64,000 nucleotides of DNA from Oscheius tipulae (Eukaryota; Nematoda; Chromadorea; Rhabditida; Rhabditidae): positions 4,340,001 through 4,404,000 of the forward strand of contig JASJZH010000001.1 of the NCBI GenBank assembly GCA_037178975.1. The letters run 5' to 3'. Within the stretch, counting starts at the first letter, position 1. Every line of letters starts with the position of its first letter. A program made the translations under genes and the position numbers. Below the pieces are notes generated by a model. The model made no database searches, was not told the DNA's origin, and saw only the letters and a list, made by a program, of their open reading frames with translations. Positions 23,403-37,300 of this stretch are shown here, piece after piece.

Positions 23403-25982
23403 TGAAGCTTTCTATTCAACCAGGTGTCCTTGTCTCCACCCATTTCAACTGGCGCCTCATTGTCGACCAGCCACACACATTCATACTACCTTTTGCCTAC
23501 GGTAGTTTTGTCTTATTTTACGGATTTCGACTATTGAATCCAACTTTCGGTGGCTCATGCAGCTTTTCCCTCTCTCGTCTCTCCATTTTGTTCAGTCGAA
23601 AGTTGTTCTTACCCTCGTGCTTGTTATCAGACCAAATTATCATAGTCTACAAAGATAAGACTGTTTTCTCGCATTCTTGAGAAGTTTCAAACAGAGAAGA
23701 GAGTGGCTGTCTTCTTGTAATGGAGTTATGGATCTAACAGAATACCGATTTAGCAGCACACGCAGCTACCGAAACGCTTCCTCTTACACAACTTGAAGTT
23801 ACAGGCTGCCATGGCAAGCAACCTTTCCTAACCAGCGATTGTTTCATTCTTAGTCCTAGAAAAAACCCTATTCCCCTAATTGACAATAAAGAGAACTAAT
23901 AACTCTTCTTCTCCGAGACAGTGAGGAGATACGTGTGTGTCCCTCGCCTGTTCAAACAGACTTGCTTATCACAAGCAGCCCGACCGTTGTGCCAGTCGCA
24001 GATCGATTGCGCTCACTTATCACCTCCTTTTTATTCATAATTTCACATTTTTTTACCCTTTATCACTGGTCTACCTCTTGCTATGACAAACACCACTGTC
24101 ATATATACGGTAGCCTGGGCAACCGATGTGTCTTTGAAACTAGTATCAACAAATCCGACCAGATTACTTGGGGAATAAAACAGCAAAGCCTAAAGATAAC
24201 CTTCTCACGCCCACGGGCGCTGGTAGTCATCCAGTTCTCGTTTTCTAGTCAGCTTTGTTTTCTTCAGTGGTATGTTATTTGCTCAGTACATAAGAACCTA
24301 AATGTTATCTTGTTATTATAGCCATTCAACAGAATACTACTGTTGCAGTTGTAGCTCTCATTTTGTAAAGATGCTTAGCTTTCTTCTGTGAAGATTTAAG
24401 CTTTGGCCTATACTGCTAAGTTGAGGGTATCTTTAAGCAGAATCCAATATTTCCCACGGGAGAAACCCTAGTGCAGAGTCTGATCTATACACTATAGAAG
24501 GTTTCTTAGGATGTGTTAAAGTTTAAACCAACCACCAACGTTACCCATGTTGCTTGAAAAAAAAGCGAGATTTACTCCCTTCTCAAACGAACAGTAGGGC
24601 ACCTGTTCGCGCTTCTTTGGCAGTTCAAGCGCGGACTCTATTTGCAGACAATCCATCATGTTCGAATCCGCTCCTATCAGCCGGCTGATACATCGAGATG
24701 TCCCTTTACGCTGACGTGCCCGTCTTTTGCGCCCATCCGTCATGCACCGTAGTTCGCAGTGGCGCGTTCGAGATGACAAATTCCTTCGGCTAGTTAGAAC
24801 CCTGGATAATCGTGGTGACATGCCGCTCTCGTGTCGGTGATCCTATCTACAAGTAGTCCTTTTTTCATTGAGCGAGACTCTGTCCGAGAACCGGCGATTT
24901 ATTGCCGCGATCCAGTACGGTAGAGACTCCTCAAAGGGACTTTCCGAAATAAATGAGGAGGAAGCAATAAATTGGCCTCTATTCTTCATCCTCCTTAGGG
25001 CGGCTCATTTGCCGACGGTCACTGTCAAAAGGGAGCCGATTGTGAAGATGCGACAGGTGTCAATAGGCACTAAACTGTCTGGAAATGGAACATTGTCGCG
25101 CACTTACTCCTTTCTCTATGAGGGATCACCGTGAGCTTTTGAGGGAAGCAAAGAATTACAGACTAAAGGGGTTTGGGGAACATACGGCCTTTGAGATTTG
25201 TCTTGTACTAACTTTTCTGCCAGTCTCCCGCCTGAACCGCATTCGTAATATTTATCGCTGAACCCAATTCTTAGGGCGGTGTTTTTGTGAACAAGAGAAA
25301 CTTCTAAGTTTTCAAGGTTCAGACAAAAAAGTACTTGCTGAGTACTGTAAACCTATAAAATGCGCCTATGGGATCAAAATACAGGTCGAAAGACTCATGA
25401 ACAAAGAAATGAAAACGAAAGGTTCCAACATCAAATCGTATTGTAATCTAATGATTTTTTTTACTGAACAGACAGGCTATTCGACAGTGTTTGCCAGTTA
25501 ACTTATGATGTCCTTGGAAGGAATGCAGTTTAGGGCTCGCTATCTGGACATCTAATGCTCGTAAAGTCTCGCTTTTTGGCTCTTTACTATCAATAAACAA
25601 GTCGAATTCTCCAGCAATTAGCGAGGTGTTCATTGACTACTGTAAAATCTCGCGTGCCGCCTTCCAGTTGACTGCACACGTCGCCGCCAATTAAGACGGT
25701 CTTCGTTTTGCTACTCTCTCGTCGCCCTGCCACCGCCCTCTCACTGTCTGTCAGTTTCTGATTTACGCATTCACTTTTTACGATAATGGCTTCCGGGCGT
25801 GTCTTCCAGATGTGTTGTTCACACTCTTCTGCGCGTGAATTTCAAAAGACGTTAATCAACACGCCACAGACTTCTTTCTCTCGCCAGACCGACTGGCGGG
25901 TTTTCTCTTATCCCCATTCAAACACGAGAGATCATTCGAAACTTTTGCAGCAGCGCATCCTCTCCAGAAGGATGCCAAGTTG
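23403..25982. other. Intergenic between SLC17-like and RGM genes
   Basis: There is an AATAAA at 23885-23890 that could end the SLC17-like transcript. Short frames such as 24868-25134 (+) and 24516-24821 (-) have no recognisable domain or splice partners and are not called. This interval should include the RGM promoter. Confidence 0.45.
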
Positions 25983-28000
25983 ATGCTGCTGCCACTCTTC
26001 GCTGCCTTCCTTTTGAGTCTTAGCGGATCGGATGCTAGTCATTGTAGAGTCGAGGACTGCACCCAGTGGTTCTCTCGCACCAAAGAGTACGAATTCCTGG
26101 TGGAGGGACGGAGCGAGAGATACTGTCAGGTAGGTCAAGTATCAAGAGTGCATTACTTGACTGACTCGGGGTAGCTTTCCTTTTTAGGCAACTAGATATT
26201 GGTAGTTCGCTGAAGGAATAAGACAGACGAGATTCAGTCGATGAAGTTATAAGACAGAGTGTAAACTTGCCCTCCCAATTTCTCAAAGATCGTTCCTTCG
26301 ATTAAACTTTGGGAGTCAATACGGGTGAGACCATAGCGAAGCTATGTCAGTAGAGTGTTCAAATACAGCCTGCCATATTATTGCAGTACTCTCAAAATTG
26401 CCATATGTTCAGGTCCTGCACACTTACATCCAATGTCTGTCAGATACTCTCCGCTTCTGTCACGGAAATCTCCAATTCCACTCGATTCAATATCTCATGA
26501 AGAGACAGTTCAGAGAGTACCGTTGCGAGCACGTGGAGCAGCGAAAACACCACCACGAGAATAGGTAATATTTTAGAATATAGCAACGTAACCAGCCCAG
26601 ATGTCATTTCGTGCCGTCTGCTGGTCAGAGATCTGTCCGATACTGTTCTCTCTTCGGTGATCCGCACATCAGACGCTTTGACGGAACCTTCCAGACTTGC
26701 TCTGATCATGGAGCTCGTCCTCTTCTTGATAACAGGCAGGCTCAGTCTCAATAAGAAAACACCGATTGCTTAGGTACTTTCTAGTGCAGATCAGCGCGCG
26801 TCACAATAACATTTCAAGCTTCACGACTTACGTAGACAAGGTAAGAAAGGGGTCAGTATAGCCCGAAGCGGCGCCGAGGCGTCTGCTGATCTTTTTGAAC
26901 AATCGTATCATTAAACGAGAAGAGTCTATTTGCCATCTCTCACGCCCTCTTTTTCAGGTTTCCGTGCTCATCAGGAAGCACAACTGTACACAATCTTTGA
27001 CTTATATGGCCTCATCTGACAGTCTTCCTACAAGTTTTGAGGATGGAACAAATCAGGTCAGTGTCAACAACAACAGGAAATCCATTGAGGTTTGGGTATA
27101 GAAGATTGTCTATAAGGTTTTAGGTTATAAAGCATGACGAAGGGTACGTAGAGCTGAACCTCCGCTATGTCGACTCGTCAATACATGTTCGAAAGTTTGG
27201 TGACTACTTGAGCGTCGCTGTACGAGGACCGGAATTTGTGTTAGGAGCAGCCTCGTCACTTCAGGATCAACTCTGTTGGGATGGCTGTAGAGCCAAGTCT
27301 GTCGTCTCTATCGAGAAGGCACTAACTGTCCCGAAGACCTTCTCCAAGTGTTATCAGCAGAAAATAAGAATGCCCCCTTCCCTAGCTGCCGGTATCTTTC
27401 TTTACTAAAGCGCAATGGGTCCGTCCGTCTGTCTGTTATAGTGTCCGCACAATTGCATGTCAACTCTAACACCCTAAAAAGCTGTCAAGTCATTTCATGT
27501 CAAAACAATGGGACAAGCCAGCTGTGGAGGAAACTGCTACTACGGAAGCGGCGCAGCCGCCTGTGGTCAAATCTAAGCCAAGGCCAAAGGGCTGCGAAGC
27601 TGCCGTCGGCAGTTGGTGTTTTAACAAAGTAGATTGAGCCGTCTCCGTATGTCTGTGTCCCTGAGTTATTTGTCTAGCTGTCAACATTTAGACACCAGTT
27701 CCAATCCCTATTCTAGAGAAATGCAGAGCTGCCGGTACAATGGATTCATTCTTCGACACATGTGTCTTCGATCTGGTCATGACTGGCGACGATAAACTCT
27801 TGGAAATGTCACGAATGGCTCAGTCGGATTTCAAGCGTGTCTTTCCCTTGCATTATCACTACATCCAGGGCCGAACTGCTCTTGTTCTCTTCCAGAATGT
27901 GACGGATATCTCCTTCCATGAATGTCTTCCATCCAAATACAGTTTTTCCCTTCTACCTCTTCTTCCCTCCCTGATACTCAGTCTGCTTCAGTTTCTGTAA
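25983..28000 (+). CDS. drag-1: Repulsive guidance molecule, DRAG-1-like BMP co-receptor
   Basis: RGM proteins are GPI-anchored BMP co-receptors; C. elegans DRAG-1 acts in the Sma/Mab (DBL-1) pathway. Exons 25983-26129, 26413-26564, 26601-26735, 26774-26840, 26958-27089, 27124-27391 and 27717-28000 give 394 residues in phase. A signal peptide covers residues 1-20 (MLLPLFAAFLLSLSGSDASH). A Cys-rich N-domain follows (HCRVEDCTQWF, then RFCHGNLQFHSIQYLM, the family's C(R/H)GNL.FHS.. helix). Next comes a partial VWD domain with SLFGDPHIRRFDGTFQTCSD, which keeps the Asp-Pro autocleavage site. The C-terminus has DTCVFDLVMTGD and ends in a hydrophobic tail typical of a GPI signal. The third intron is a GC-AG intron. 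AATAAA lies 55 nt after the stop. Confidence 0.93.
27392..27716 (+). other. Long final intron of the RGM gene
   Basis: This 325-nt intron is far longer than the 34-40-nt introns around it. It has a GC-rich core (GGCGCAGCCGCC near 27545) and a second self-complementary stretch near 27590-27615. No open frame links it to the flanking exons. Confidence 0.4.
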
Positions 28001-28054
28001 GTTGTCATTATGTCTGTAAGTATTGTTTTGAATGGATCTCGCCCTAAGCATAAT

Positions 28055-28060
28055 AATAAA
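28055..28060 (+). terminator. Poly(A) signal of RGM gene
   Basis: AATAAA 55 nt after the RGM stop codon, in the gap between this gene and the convergent gene ending at 28363. Confidence 0.6.
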
Positions 28061-28362
28061 CGGGTACACGTTGTTTTCTAGAACGAGTTTCCAATCTTTT
28101 ACTCAGGGAACTTCTTCTTTCTGTCATCTATGCTCGTTAGTTGATTGATAAGAAATCTGGCCAATTACAGTCTTTGTCTCAATCGTCAAGTCTTTTTCCC
28201 ATCTTTTTGGCCTTTATATTCAACAAAGGGTTAGACGACCGAAGGAATTACGATAGAACCTAGAGTAAGATAAATAATTTCATTCATCTCCACATCTACA
28301 GTAACAGGGGGGCACATCACAATAACATTTTGGCAAGACGGACACTTTTTGGATGGAAGCTC

Positions 28363-31300
28363 TTAACCATTGAGGCGCTTCTTGGAGCCAAACAGCGAAT
28401 TCTTCAGCCGCTGTCCCAATCCACCTTTGTTTGCTAAATACTTCTTTTGTTTCAATTGCATCAATTGCTTACATTGGCTGGGCATACTCTGCTGCAGAAC
28501 CTGCTTCTTCCAAGGTTCAGTCGAGAGACTGTTGCTCTTCATAAGGTTGCTCGATCTAATTGGGGCTTCTTGTGCAACCTGCGTCTCTAATTTGAGATGC
28601 AAAAAAAAAAATTCACCTTGTTGAGAGAGATGAGAGAAGCAGCGCTGCCAGGAGGTCGACTGGATCCGCCGCCGATTTTGCGGAGGAATGATCCAATTCG
28701 ATTGTGCTTCTGAGCACCTCCCATCGGCGGACGGGAGGAGATCGAAGCCACGTCCATCTCTGAGCCGCGCGAGTAGCGACGATCATCGTAGACCCCGATA
28801 TTGTCATAGAAGCCATCGTCTTCATCGTCAACTGATGGTCCTCTAGAAGAGATCAAGGACTGCCGACCGATGAGAGAACTTCTGTGGGGTGCGGGGGCCT
28901 GAGAAGGACCGGCAGTTGAGCTATTTGAGGAGTAGTAGCCGCCATTGGTGGACGAGTTGGCCGAGCCATTTCTGCCGGGCGGATGTTGAGGTGGCTGGGT
29001 GGAGGGATAGGCTGGTGTGAAGTCCTGGGATAAGTTCAGGGGAGACTGGCGGACCGTCTGGACCTGACGAGGAGGTGATACTCGCTGAAATTGATTTTTG
29101 TGATTCGGGCAATCGAGCAAAAATACCTTGTAAGCCTTGACGGCATAGTCAGCCAGGTCGTAGTAGCATTCTTCCTCCTTCGCACCCTTGTACGGCTGAG
29201 CTGGCTGTTGGTAGGGCTGTGGAGAGCGCCATGAAGCTGAAAACCGAACCAATGCTCCCGTTTAGACACGTAAAGTGTGTGAGTTTACGACTGACCAACT
29301 TAATCGCTATGTGATTAGCACAAGAAAACTGAGACTGTGTGTCAAAACTGAACTGTGCTATAGATGCGTGCAAAGCATAAGAGAAAGCGCTAATAGACAC
29401 TCAGGTAACCACCTTTTTCTGTACATACACGTAGCGAGAAAGTTGGTTGGCCAGGGGGCCGTCTTAGAGATCTGAACTCCTACACTGTGACCATCCCTCT
29501 CCGTCCTCACCTGTGCCCTTGTCGAAGAAGTTATGCATCGCTTCCACTCGACTCGGTGATATCTTCTCTTGATTAATCGTCTGGAACGGCCTTTGAAGCA
29601 GATTCAGTGAGGTTTGTTGGTCTGAAAATAGAAGTTAGTCTAGAGACACATGGACGCGACATACTCAATGGTTTCCTCTGTCTCTGAACAGCTCCCAAAT
29701 CACCGACGACATTCTGCAGCATACTGGCTGCCTCATCCAGTGACCTCTGCTGCCGACTATGCTTCACATGTTGGTTCTGATGCGTAAAGGGTGACTCCTG
29801 ATAACTTGGCTGTTTCCCGTATCCATTCCTTCCTTTCGAGCTGTGTCTCTCCGAGCCCCTTCGAACGTGATGTTCCACCGGTTCTGCCCGCAAACTGGTG
29901 GGAAAGGATCGTCTCTTGTCTGCCGCGCTCATCGGCTGATCAGTGTTTAGTTCCAGCTCGGCTACTAGAGCATCAATCGCCAAAGTTGGATCTCTCGGCG
30001 GGGTCATCTTATAGCTTGGCATCATATCCACGTTTTGTAAAGATCGAAGCGAGCCTCGCATTCCTCCACGGTTCGTGAAAGCCGAGACATTTTGGAAGGC
30101 AGATGGAGACGGTCTGTCCGCATCACTTCTCACCGAACCCAGAGTTTGATATGGTTCCTGGAAAAGTGGGAATTCATTGGGAACAGCTCTGGGTTGGAGC
30201 CGATGCGTCACGCGATTACACAGCTCTTCCGGGAAATCATAAACCCCATCCCTAAAACATCAATTACCTGCGATCCTGCTCTCCACGAGTTTTCCCTCGC
30301 AACTTGAAAGTGGTCGAAGGAGGCGACTCTCTGCAGACCGTCGTATTCGACCGGGAAGTGTCGGCTACTAAAATAGATTGTATTAGGGGTCCAGATTGAG
30401 GCTTACCCATTACTGCTACCGGGAGTTGAGTACATCGGTTGAAGTCGCTGTGGCTGCGGTCTAATCGGAGCTGGTCTTGCCTGCTTGACCGGCACTGGAG
30501 CCGTGTGACTCTTCTTGTTCTTCTCTTTCTTGTTGGCATTGATCGCCGCCACCTCGGCAGAGCAACTTCCGAGCGAATGCTCATCGACGTCCTGGTACAT
30601 GCACTGAAAGTCTATATTTGTAGACAATTGAAGCAACATCCCGTATTGCGATGTTCTGTAATATTGTAATTCGGATCGCAAACTACACCTTTCAAGAAAT
30701 GCATACAATTGTTTGAGAGCTTCAAAAAGGTGCTTGAAACCGTGTGAAAATAATATAACGAGAAAACGTACAGCTGCATCAGAAAACATGACCGGAACTG
30801 GCGGTTGTTGTGCCAGAGAGGAAAGATCATCTTGTAGCCATCTGGAACACATCGGGATCACTGATCTGTCCAAAAGCCCCTACCTCCTTGTGAAATCCAG
30901 TTTGTCTGTCTTCTTCGGGAGGACGATAGTCTCCGTCACGGCAACTTCAGGTCCAATAGACGACTGATTAATTGACTTCTTATTCGCAATAGTCACTTCT
31001 ACAGGAGAGGGAGCAGACTGAATCTTATTGAGTTGAAGGAGAAAACCTGAGTCATTTACCGGAGCAACAACCTTGTGATGACGCTGAGCTCGATCGGGGA
31101 GGCTGTTTGTCTTGAGATTTTGACTGGCAGCTGATTGAACAGCAGTAGGGCGTCTGAGCATAGGATTATTAGAAGAATAGAGGAAAGGGTAGACTAAAAT
31201 GAAGTATAGGTTCGAAAGACGAACGGCCTCAGCGGTTTACACTTTGACCATTACGAAGAAAGCTCTCTGGCCCTCTCGGGCTATCGATCATCCTCTTTTT

Positions 31301-34300
31301 TTACCCGACTCAGCAAAACAATAATGCAATCACTATTCTTGTAAGCAGGGAACAAGAAAGGATCCCACCCGTATCTTCTAGGCTCTTACCTCATGTCCCT
31401 GGGAGTGAAGGTGACAGTTGCAGTGTTGGCTTCCGAGTTGTTGTTCTTGTCCTCGCCAGTCTCAAAACTTACTTTGAAAGATTTTCAACTAGGTCCTACC
31501 ACATCACACTCCTTCTTCAAATCCTCAAAGATCTGGTCAAGATAGTCGATGGCCTCCTTGAATTTGCTCCTATGTTGATGGTGTCTCTGTCGTGCATGGT
31601 CAATAACTTGATCTAGCTGCTTTGTCGCTTGGTCCAAAGCTCCACTGGAAATGTCGAGATCAGTGTCGGTCATGGCTTGTTTTATGAATCTTTCCCATTC
31701 CAAGTTAGCGTTTTATGCAGATCCGAAACGGGTGAAATTTAGAGCTTTTCAGAAGTTGCAACTGATCTAATCGAATTAAACCCAACTCTCGTCCCGCTCC
31801 GCCCTAGATCAATTGTCAAAAGGCTGGAATCGATCTCATCAAAGGAAACGGCACCATGTCATGAGCCCCCTGATCATCATCGCCCCGCCAGGTGACATGT
31901 GATCGGTCATAAAACTTTGAAAGCTTACAACTGGACATGTTTCAAGTCGGAAAAGGAAATCGGAAAGGTGTCTTTGTGGCGCCAATGACAGAGCATCTGA
32001 CACTGTTGTTCTCAATAAAAACAACCACGAGTTCAGTCAGTCAGCTGCTCGTTTTTTGACCTTTCCCTCGACAATACGATTCCTCACCTGGCTCTGGGAA
32101 GTGATCGACATAGTCTGGTAGAGTAATACATGCTAGGGGTCAAGGTTGAAACGTGTTAAAAGTCGAGCCGGAGGGTTCGAGAGTGCTCTTGGGACAGGAC
32201 AGTTGTCCTCCATATTACACATTTCTGCAGACTCCCCTACCAATCCGAACTTTATAAATGACCCAGGAGAGCCTTTTTTAACGGTCTGTACTACCGACGG
32301 TCTGGTCCAAGACAAACAAAGGGGCCCAAAACAGCCTCCACTCTTTGTTTATGATGATTACACGACTCACCTCTGAGTACTATCAACACTGGCGGCACTT
32401 TGACGACCGGACGTCTCTCCTCGATTCACGGGAATATGGGCAGCGTATCTTAAAAGATTGTTCTGGTAATTTTGAATAGATACCTTTCATGACGTGGCTG
32501 GCCAGCCTTTTCGGCCATGGCAGCTGTGAAAGACGAGGAGATTGAGCCGTGTTCGGATCCTCGTCTGGGTGATGGCTCTCTCATCTGGAAAAGAATGTAT
32601 AGCATGAAAAGAAGATTTTTTTGAGTGGACTTTCCAGTGGACAGATACAGAGGAACGAGAGTGGCGGAGGCTGGCCTCCACCATCACCACAGCTTAGACA
32701 AACAAGACCCCTTGAGAGAGCTGGTGGCCTAATTTTTGTGCTGAGATTTTCGATAGACAGACGGCGACTAGAAACAGACTTGGACACATGTTGCGGTTTG
32801 AAAACGGCGCATTTAATTGCCTCTGACGTCCGGTTCCACGAATCTGTCCGGGGTCTCTGCCTTTTTATATGAAGTCTAGTTCTAATAAAGTTGAGGCTTC
32901 ACTACCACTCGAAGAAGCTGGCAGCAATGGTTTCGTGGGCAAATGAGAGCCGAAATGCAATGCTGCTGCTCCTCTCTAGCTGTGTATGAACAAGTGATAA
33001 TGGCGCGTGAGCAAATTCGCCCGATGAAAATGATCCTGTTCCTGTCCCCCCTCCTTACCTCAAGATCTGTGGCCGAAGAGTGAGAAAACCTTCTGACTGG
33101 GTCTAGCTCATTGGCTTCTTTCCGAATCCGCAAGGCGGCACTCTGTAGTCGCTCCTCGAAAGGCGTTTTCGGAGTGTCGAAGGCAATTGGACGAGAGCAT
33201 TGCAGCTTGGCGGAGTTTGTTCTGAAACTTTTTTACTTGACAATGAACAAGATACTCACCTGAGGAAGGCTTGTGGTGTGGAGTTGAAGTTGTTGAAGGA
33301 GAGTGGCTGAATGGAATCCAACATCTGAGTCGGAGTCTCGATTGTACTGCACCGGGATGGAGCTGTGATGACCGGGATCGATGGAGAAGATCCGTGGATC
33401 CGGACCGCACAGGGAGGTAGGAGTTCGGAAGTTGTTGAGGGACACGGCGAGTCACAAGTCGTCACACTCAAATCATCACGGATTGGCTCGGAGCAGAGAC
33501 GTTCCAAGTGACCTCGTTTTCTGAAATTATGTGTTTTGAATTTGGTAAGTGGACAAAGGTGGAAGTTCGAAACTTTATAAAAACTAACCTTCGAACGTAC
33601 TCTTCGAGGATGGACTTGTCGGGAAGAACGAGTTGACCGCCGCTGTCTCTCTGAAACAAAAAAGGTGGTCATAACTGTGGTTAATAAGAGGACGACACGG
33701 GCGAGTGTCCAATGTGGCATTCGTAGTAAAGGCTGCTCGGCACACGTGTTACACAGCCTGACTGACGGTTCCCGGAAACACACGCAACTGCCAAGCGGTG
33801 CCTAATTACATCTGATTAGCATAAGAGTCAAGGCGTTCCATACTTTACTTTCATTAGTTTTTTGGCAAGAGAACGGTAACTAGAGTCTCACAGCGGCATC
33901 TCGAATTATCTTAAGATAGTCTGTGATTCTATGTCTCTTTGTACATTTGCATTATTAGCATTTCACAGTACCGAGTTCCCAAGTCTGTATTTGGTTAAAA
34001 GAAAATATTACTCACCCTGTTCCACTCCGCAGCCGCTTCTGTATATCTCATCTCATCCAATAGCTCAGCTGCTCTCGACTGTGACTCTCTCGACATGGAT
34101 CGTCTTGGTGATTCGGCCAATGCTTTCAGTCTCGCCTTCTCGAAATCCAGCGACAATTGCAGTTCTCCGTCTCTGTCCAGTTCTGGCTGAGTTGGCCTAA
34201 AAGATCTTTTTCTTGACCTTTTGATACTGCAACTAACATGGGAATTCTCTTCTCTGGCTGTCGACAGCGTAGCTTAACCCGGGCGGCGTTCACGTTCTTC

Positions 34301-37300
34301 TGCGGACGATCGACAATCACCTGGAAATCACACTTTAAATGGGTCACGCAAAAATAATGGTACCCCGTAAACGCATCGAAGAAAGGCCGGTATTTCGAGC
34401 CATTCTTCAAGAAGACACTTTTCTTTCATAGCTAATAGATGGAGAAGTGAGGAGCCGACGACAACATGAGCTTACCCCAGTATTACACTCAACGAAAGGA
34501 ACACAAAAACAGTTCGATCGGCCATGAATCTCCCTCTTGTTGAAATCTTCTCAAGCTACCTATGCTGAACTGAATAGCTCTGGTTCTTCTGTTCTGTACT
34601 ATCATAGTATGTTTATCAGCCTCATTCTGCTATCATTGTCAGTTAGGCTAACTTGTTCGGAAACTTCGTTAAAACGATAGAATTACCTGTGCTCCTTTGG
34701 ATGGTTTCTTTCTCTTCAGCTCCTTGCTCATCTGCACATTGGTATTTTCACTGGCTCGGCACTTGAAGGAATGCTGGGTATGGTTCTTTCTAAAACTCCC
34801 TTTTGATGTGTTTTTCGGCCTCAACATACGCCTTGGTCTTGAGAGTCTTCTGGGTAGCAAGAGCCGACGGTTTTCTTTGGAACAACTTGTCCGTTTTGAC
34901 TTCGACCGCCTTCCTTATCGCCTTTAGCTTCTTCGGTGGGAGGTCGACTCTGGAAGCGAGAAAAAATTGGGAATGGCGACGGGATGTCTGTCTCTCGGAA
35001 ACACAAACATAGAATAATTGACAGCGACTGGTCGCGTGAAGAGAGAGAGCCTCACGGAACATGCGTGGCATTTCTGTACAAACAAAAGGACAGGACGCCC
35101 TACCTTCGTTTATCTCGGATACTGATTGAGGCTGTAGCTGTCCTGGGAGTCGGCTTGGCTGTGAAAGTGGGGGACACCTGGAAAAGTGGAATTAGCTGGG
35201 CGTACCTAGCATAGTCGAGGCAGAGCATAGGATCGTAATGGTGAGTTCAAAACATTTTGACTTGTCAATTACAAAGGCGTTTACATCGTGTTTTGGAACA
35301 CTTGACTCACAGAGATGTTCTCCTCCTTCGGCAGAGCTACCTTGACCGGCTCCTCTGTCTTGACCGACTTTTTCTTTCCAAGAAACAACTTTTTGATGGG
35401 AGAGTCTTGGGTTATCTTTTGTTCCTTCTTCTCTTCCTTCTTGTTCACAGGAGCCTTCACCTTCTTTGCAGCCTTCTCTTTCGTCTTCGACTTCCAAATG
35501 ATGAACGTGGCCAGGTTTTCCTCGGCCCTAAAGGTTTGCATCAACCCAAGAAAAATGCCAATCCTACCGAACAAAAGTCTTGTTCCTGCTGATGATCTGT
35601 TCGTCTCCTTGAGCATTCCACAGTCCGGGCACAGGTGCAATGCGCTTAACTTTTGGCTAAAAGAAGGACTTGGTACAAGGATCAAACAAAGGGAACCTTG
35701 TAGGGCTTGAAGTGAGCGACAGCAGAATACTGGGACTCGTCCCCTTGGACAGATGAGGACGGCTCCTAGACATGTCATTACATTCATGGTCTTTTAGAGA
35801 TTTTGAGGATTGTTAGTGGAAAGGTTAGAAAGGCTCACCTCGCTATCATAATTGAGCTCATCTATGTGGTCGAGAGAGTTAGACTGAAAGAAACTAACAG
35901 TTATTCTAGAGAGACATGCTTAGAAGAAAATAGAAGGGAAATGACTGACCAGATGAAGTGAGATGGATTCTGCTACGGAAAGCGGAACTGTGGGGGAGAG
36001 AGGAGACATGGGTCCCAGTTCGGCTTTCGAGCTCGACCGAGATATTCCCGGTACCTCGACTACCGAAGGTGACTCTGAATTTGGATTGTTCTTCTTACAG
36101 ACTAGGCACTACTGATTATTTGTGTTTTCGAAGGAGTTCGCTGCAACTTTGTGCCACTTCCATTTCTAGCCAGTCTTTGTCCCATCGGTGACTGAGGCAC
36201 CTGAAAATTGATACGTCATCCTCCCGCGTAAAGCATGTGACTTGCCGAACCGGCGCAGCTCAAGAAATCGTCCTCACTCGCGTTGACCAACAAACAGCTA
36301 GCGGCTGTCGCGGATGCTGCAACAAAACAATTTGCACATTTCCTGAGAGGATTAGGGACAGAAAGTGGCTGTCTAACTGTGGGGTCTGTTGCCGTCTTAC
36401 GTGACTAACAATAAATTAAATTTTACAGAGTTATCAAACTGAACGTAACACTTTGACACTAGGCGATGTTCTGCAAAGTTGTAGTCAAGATCAAAACCTA
36501 CAACTACGTAGAACATTACTAGACTGGAAACGTAAGGTGGGTACTAGAAAATTAAATGCGGACTAGAGGAGGGTCTCTCCCATACCATCTCGCCCAATTG
36601 TATTACCGGCCGCAAGAGACGTACGGGCTGCTCATTAAAGCTCAACGGGAAAGGTTATACACTCCGAAAGACTCGAAGCCAATCAGTGCACGGGGTGACT
36701 GTCAGTGAGTCACAAAAGCATCAGAGAGCGGTCGGGGTATACGAAAAGAAGACACACCTGGCTGTGCAGATGCTCCAGAACCAGGATGGCAGCTGAAAAA
36801 GTTCTATTACGATAAGCACCTGCTTTCTTACCCAAACTCCTCTTTGCTAGTGTCGTAGATAGAAGATACCATGGACGCCAGGTTGGTCTAAAGATTTGGT
36901 CAGAGAGAGGAAAATAATTGGCAAGTCCCACCACTGCGACCCGGTGGTGTAATATAGGAGGAAAACTTCTGCCTCAGTTTCGGCCAAAGAAAACCCACCA
37001 AGGCGGTCGAACTGGAGCTGGGAGGGAGTGTTGAATTATCACTTTCAGCCTTCTTCTTCCTTCGACGACGTCTGGCCTCGTCCCTGCCATCATCTATCTC
37101 CTCTCCCGAGGAAGAGCTGTCCTGCTGTTGACTTCTTTGCCTCGAGTTGCGACGAGCAGCTGGAAGTCCCGTTGTTTTATGCTCATGTACACGATCGAAA
37201 GATACTCACTTCTCTCTTTACTACTACGATTTCGTCTCCTATCCAATTCTCTTTCTCGACTACTTTCTCGAATCGAAGGATTCTTCGGGACGGCCGAAAC

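Noticed and set aside
24516-25134. Two 90-100 residue frames in the SLC17-RGM gap
   Set aside because: No domain, no splice partners, no nearby acceptor or poly(A) site supporting a gene.
25448-25633. Minus-strand frame with a vague resemblance to endonuclease fragments (GEFDLFIDSKEP)
   Set aside because: Too short and no catalytic motif; not distinguishable from chance.
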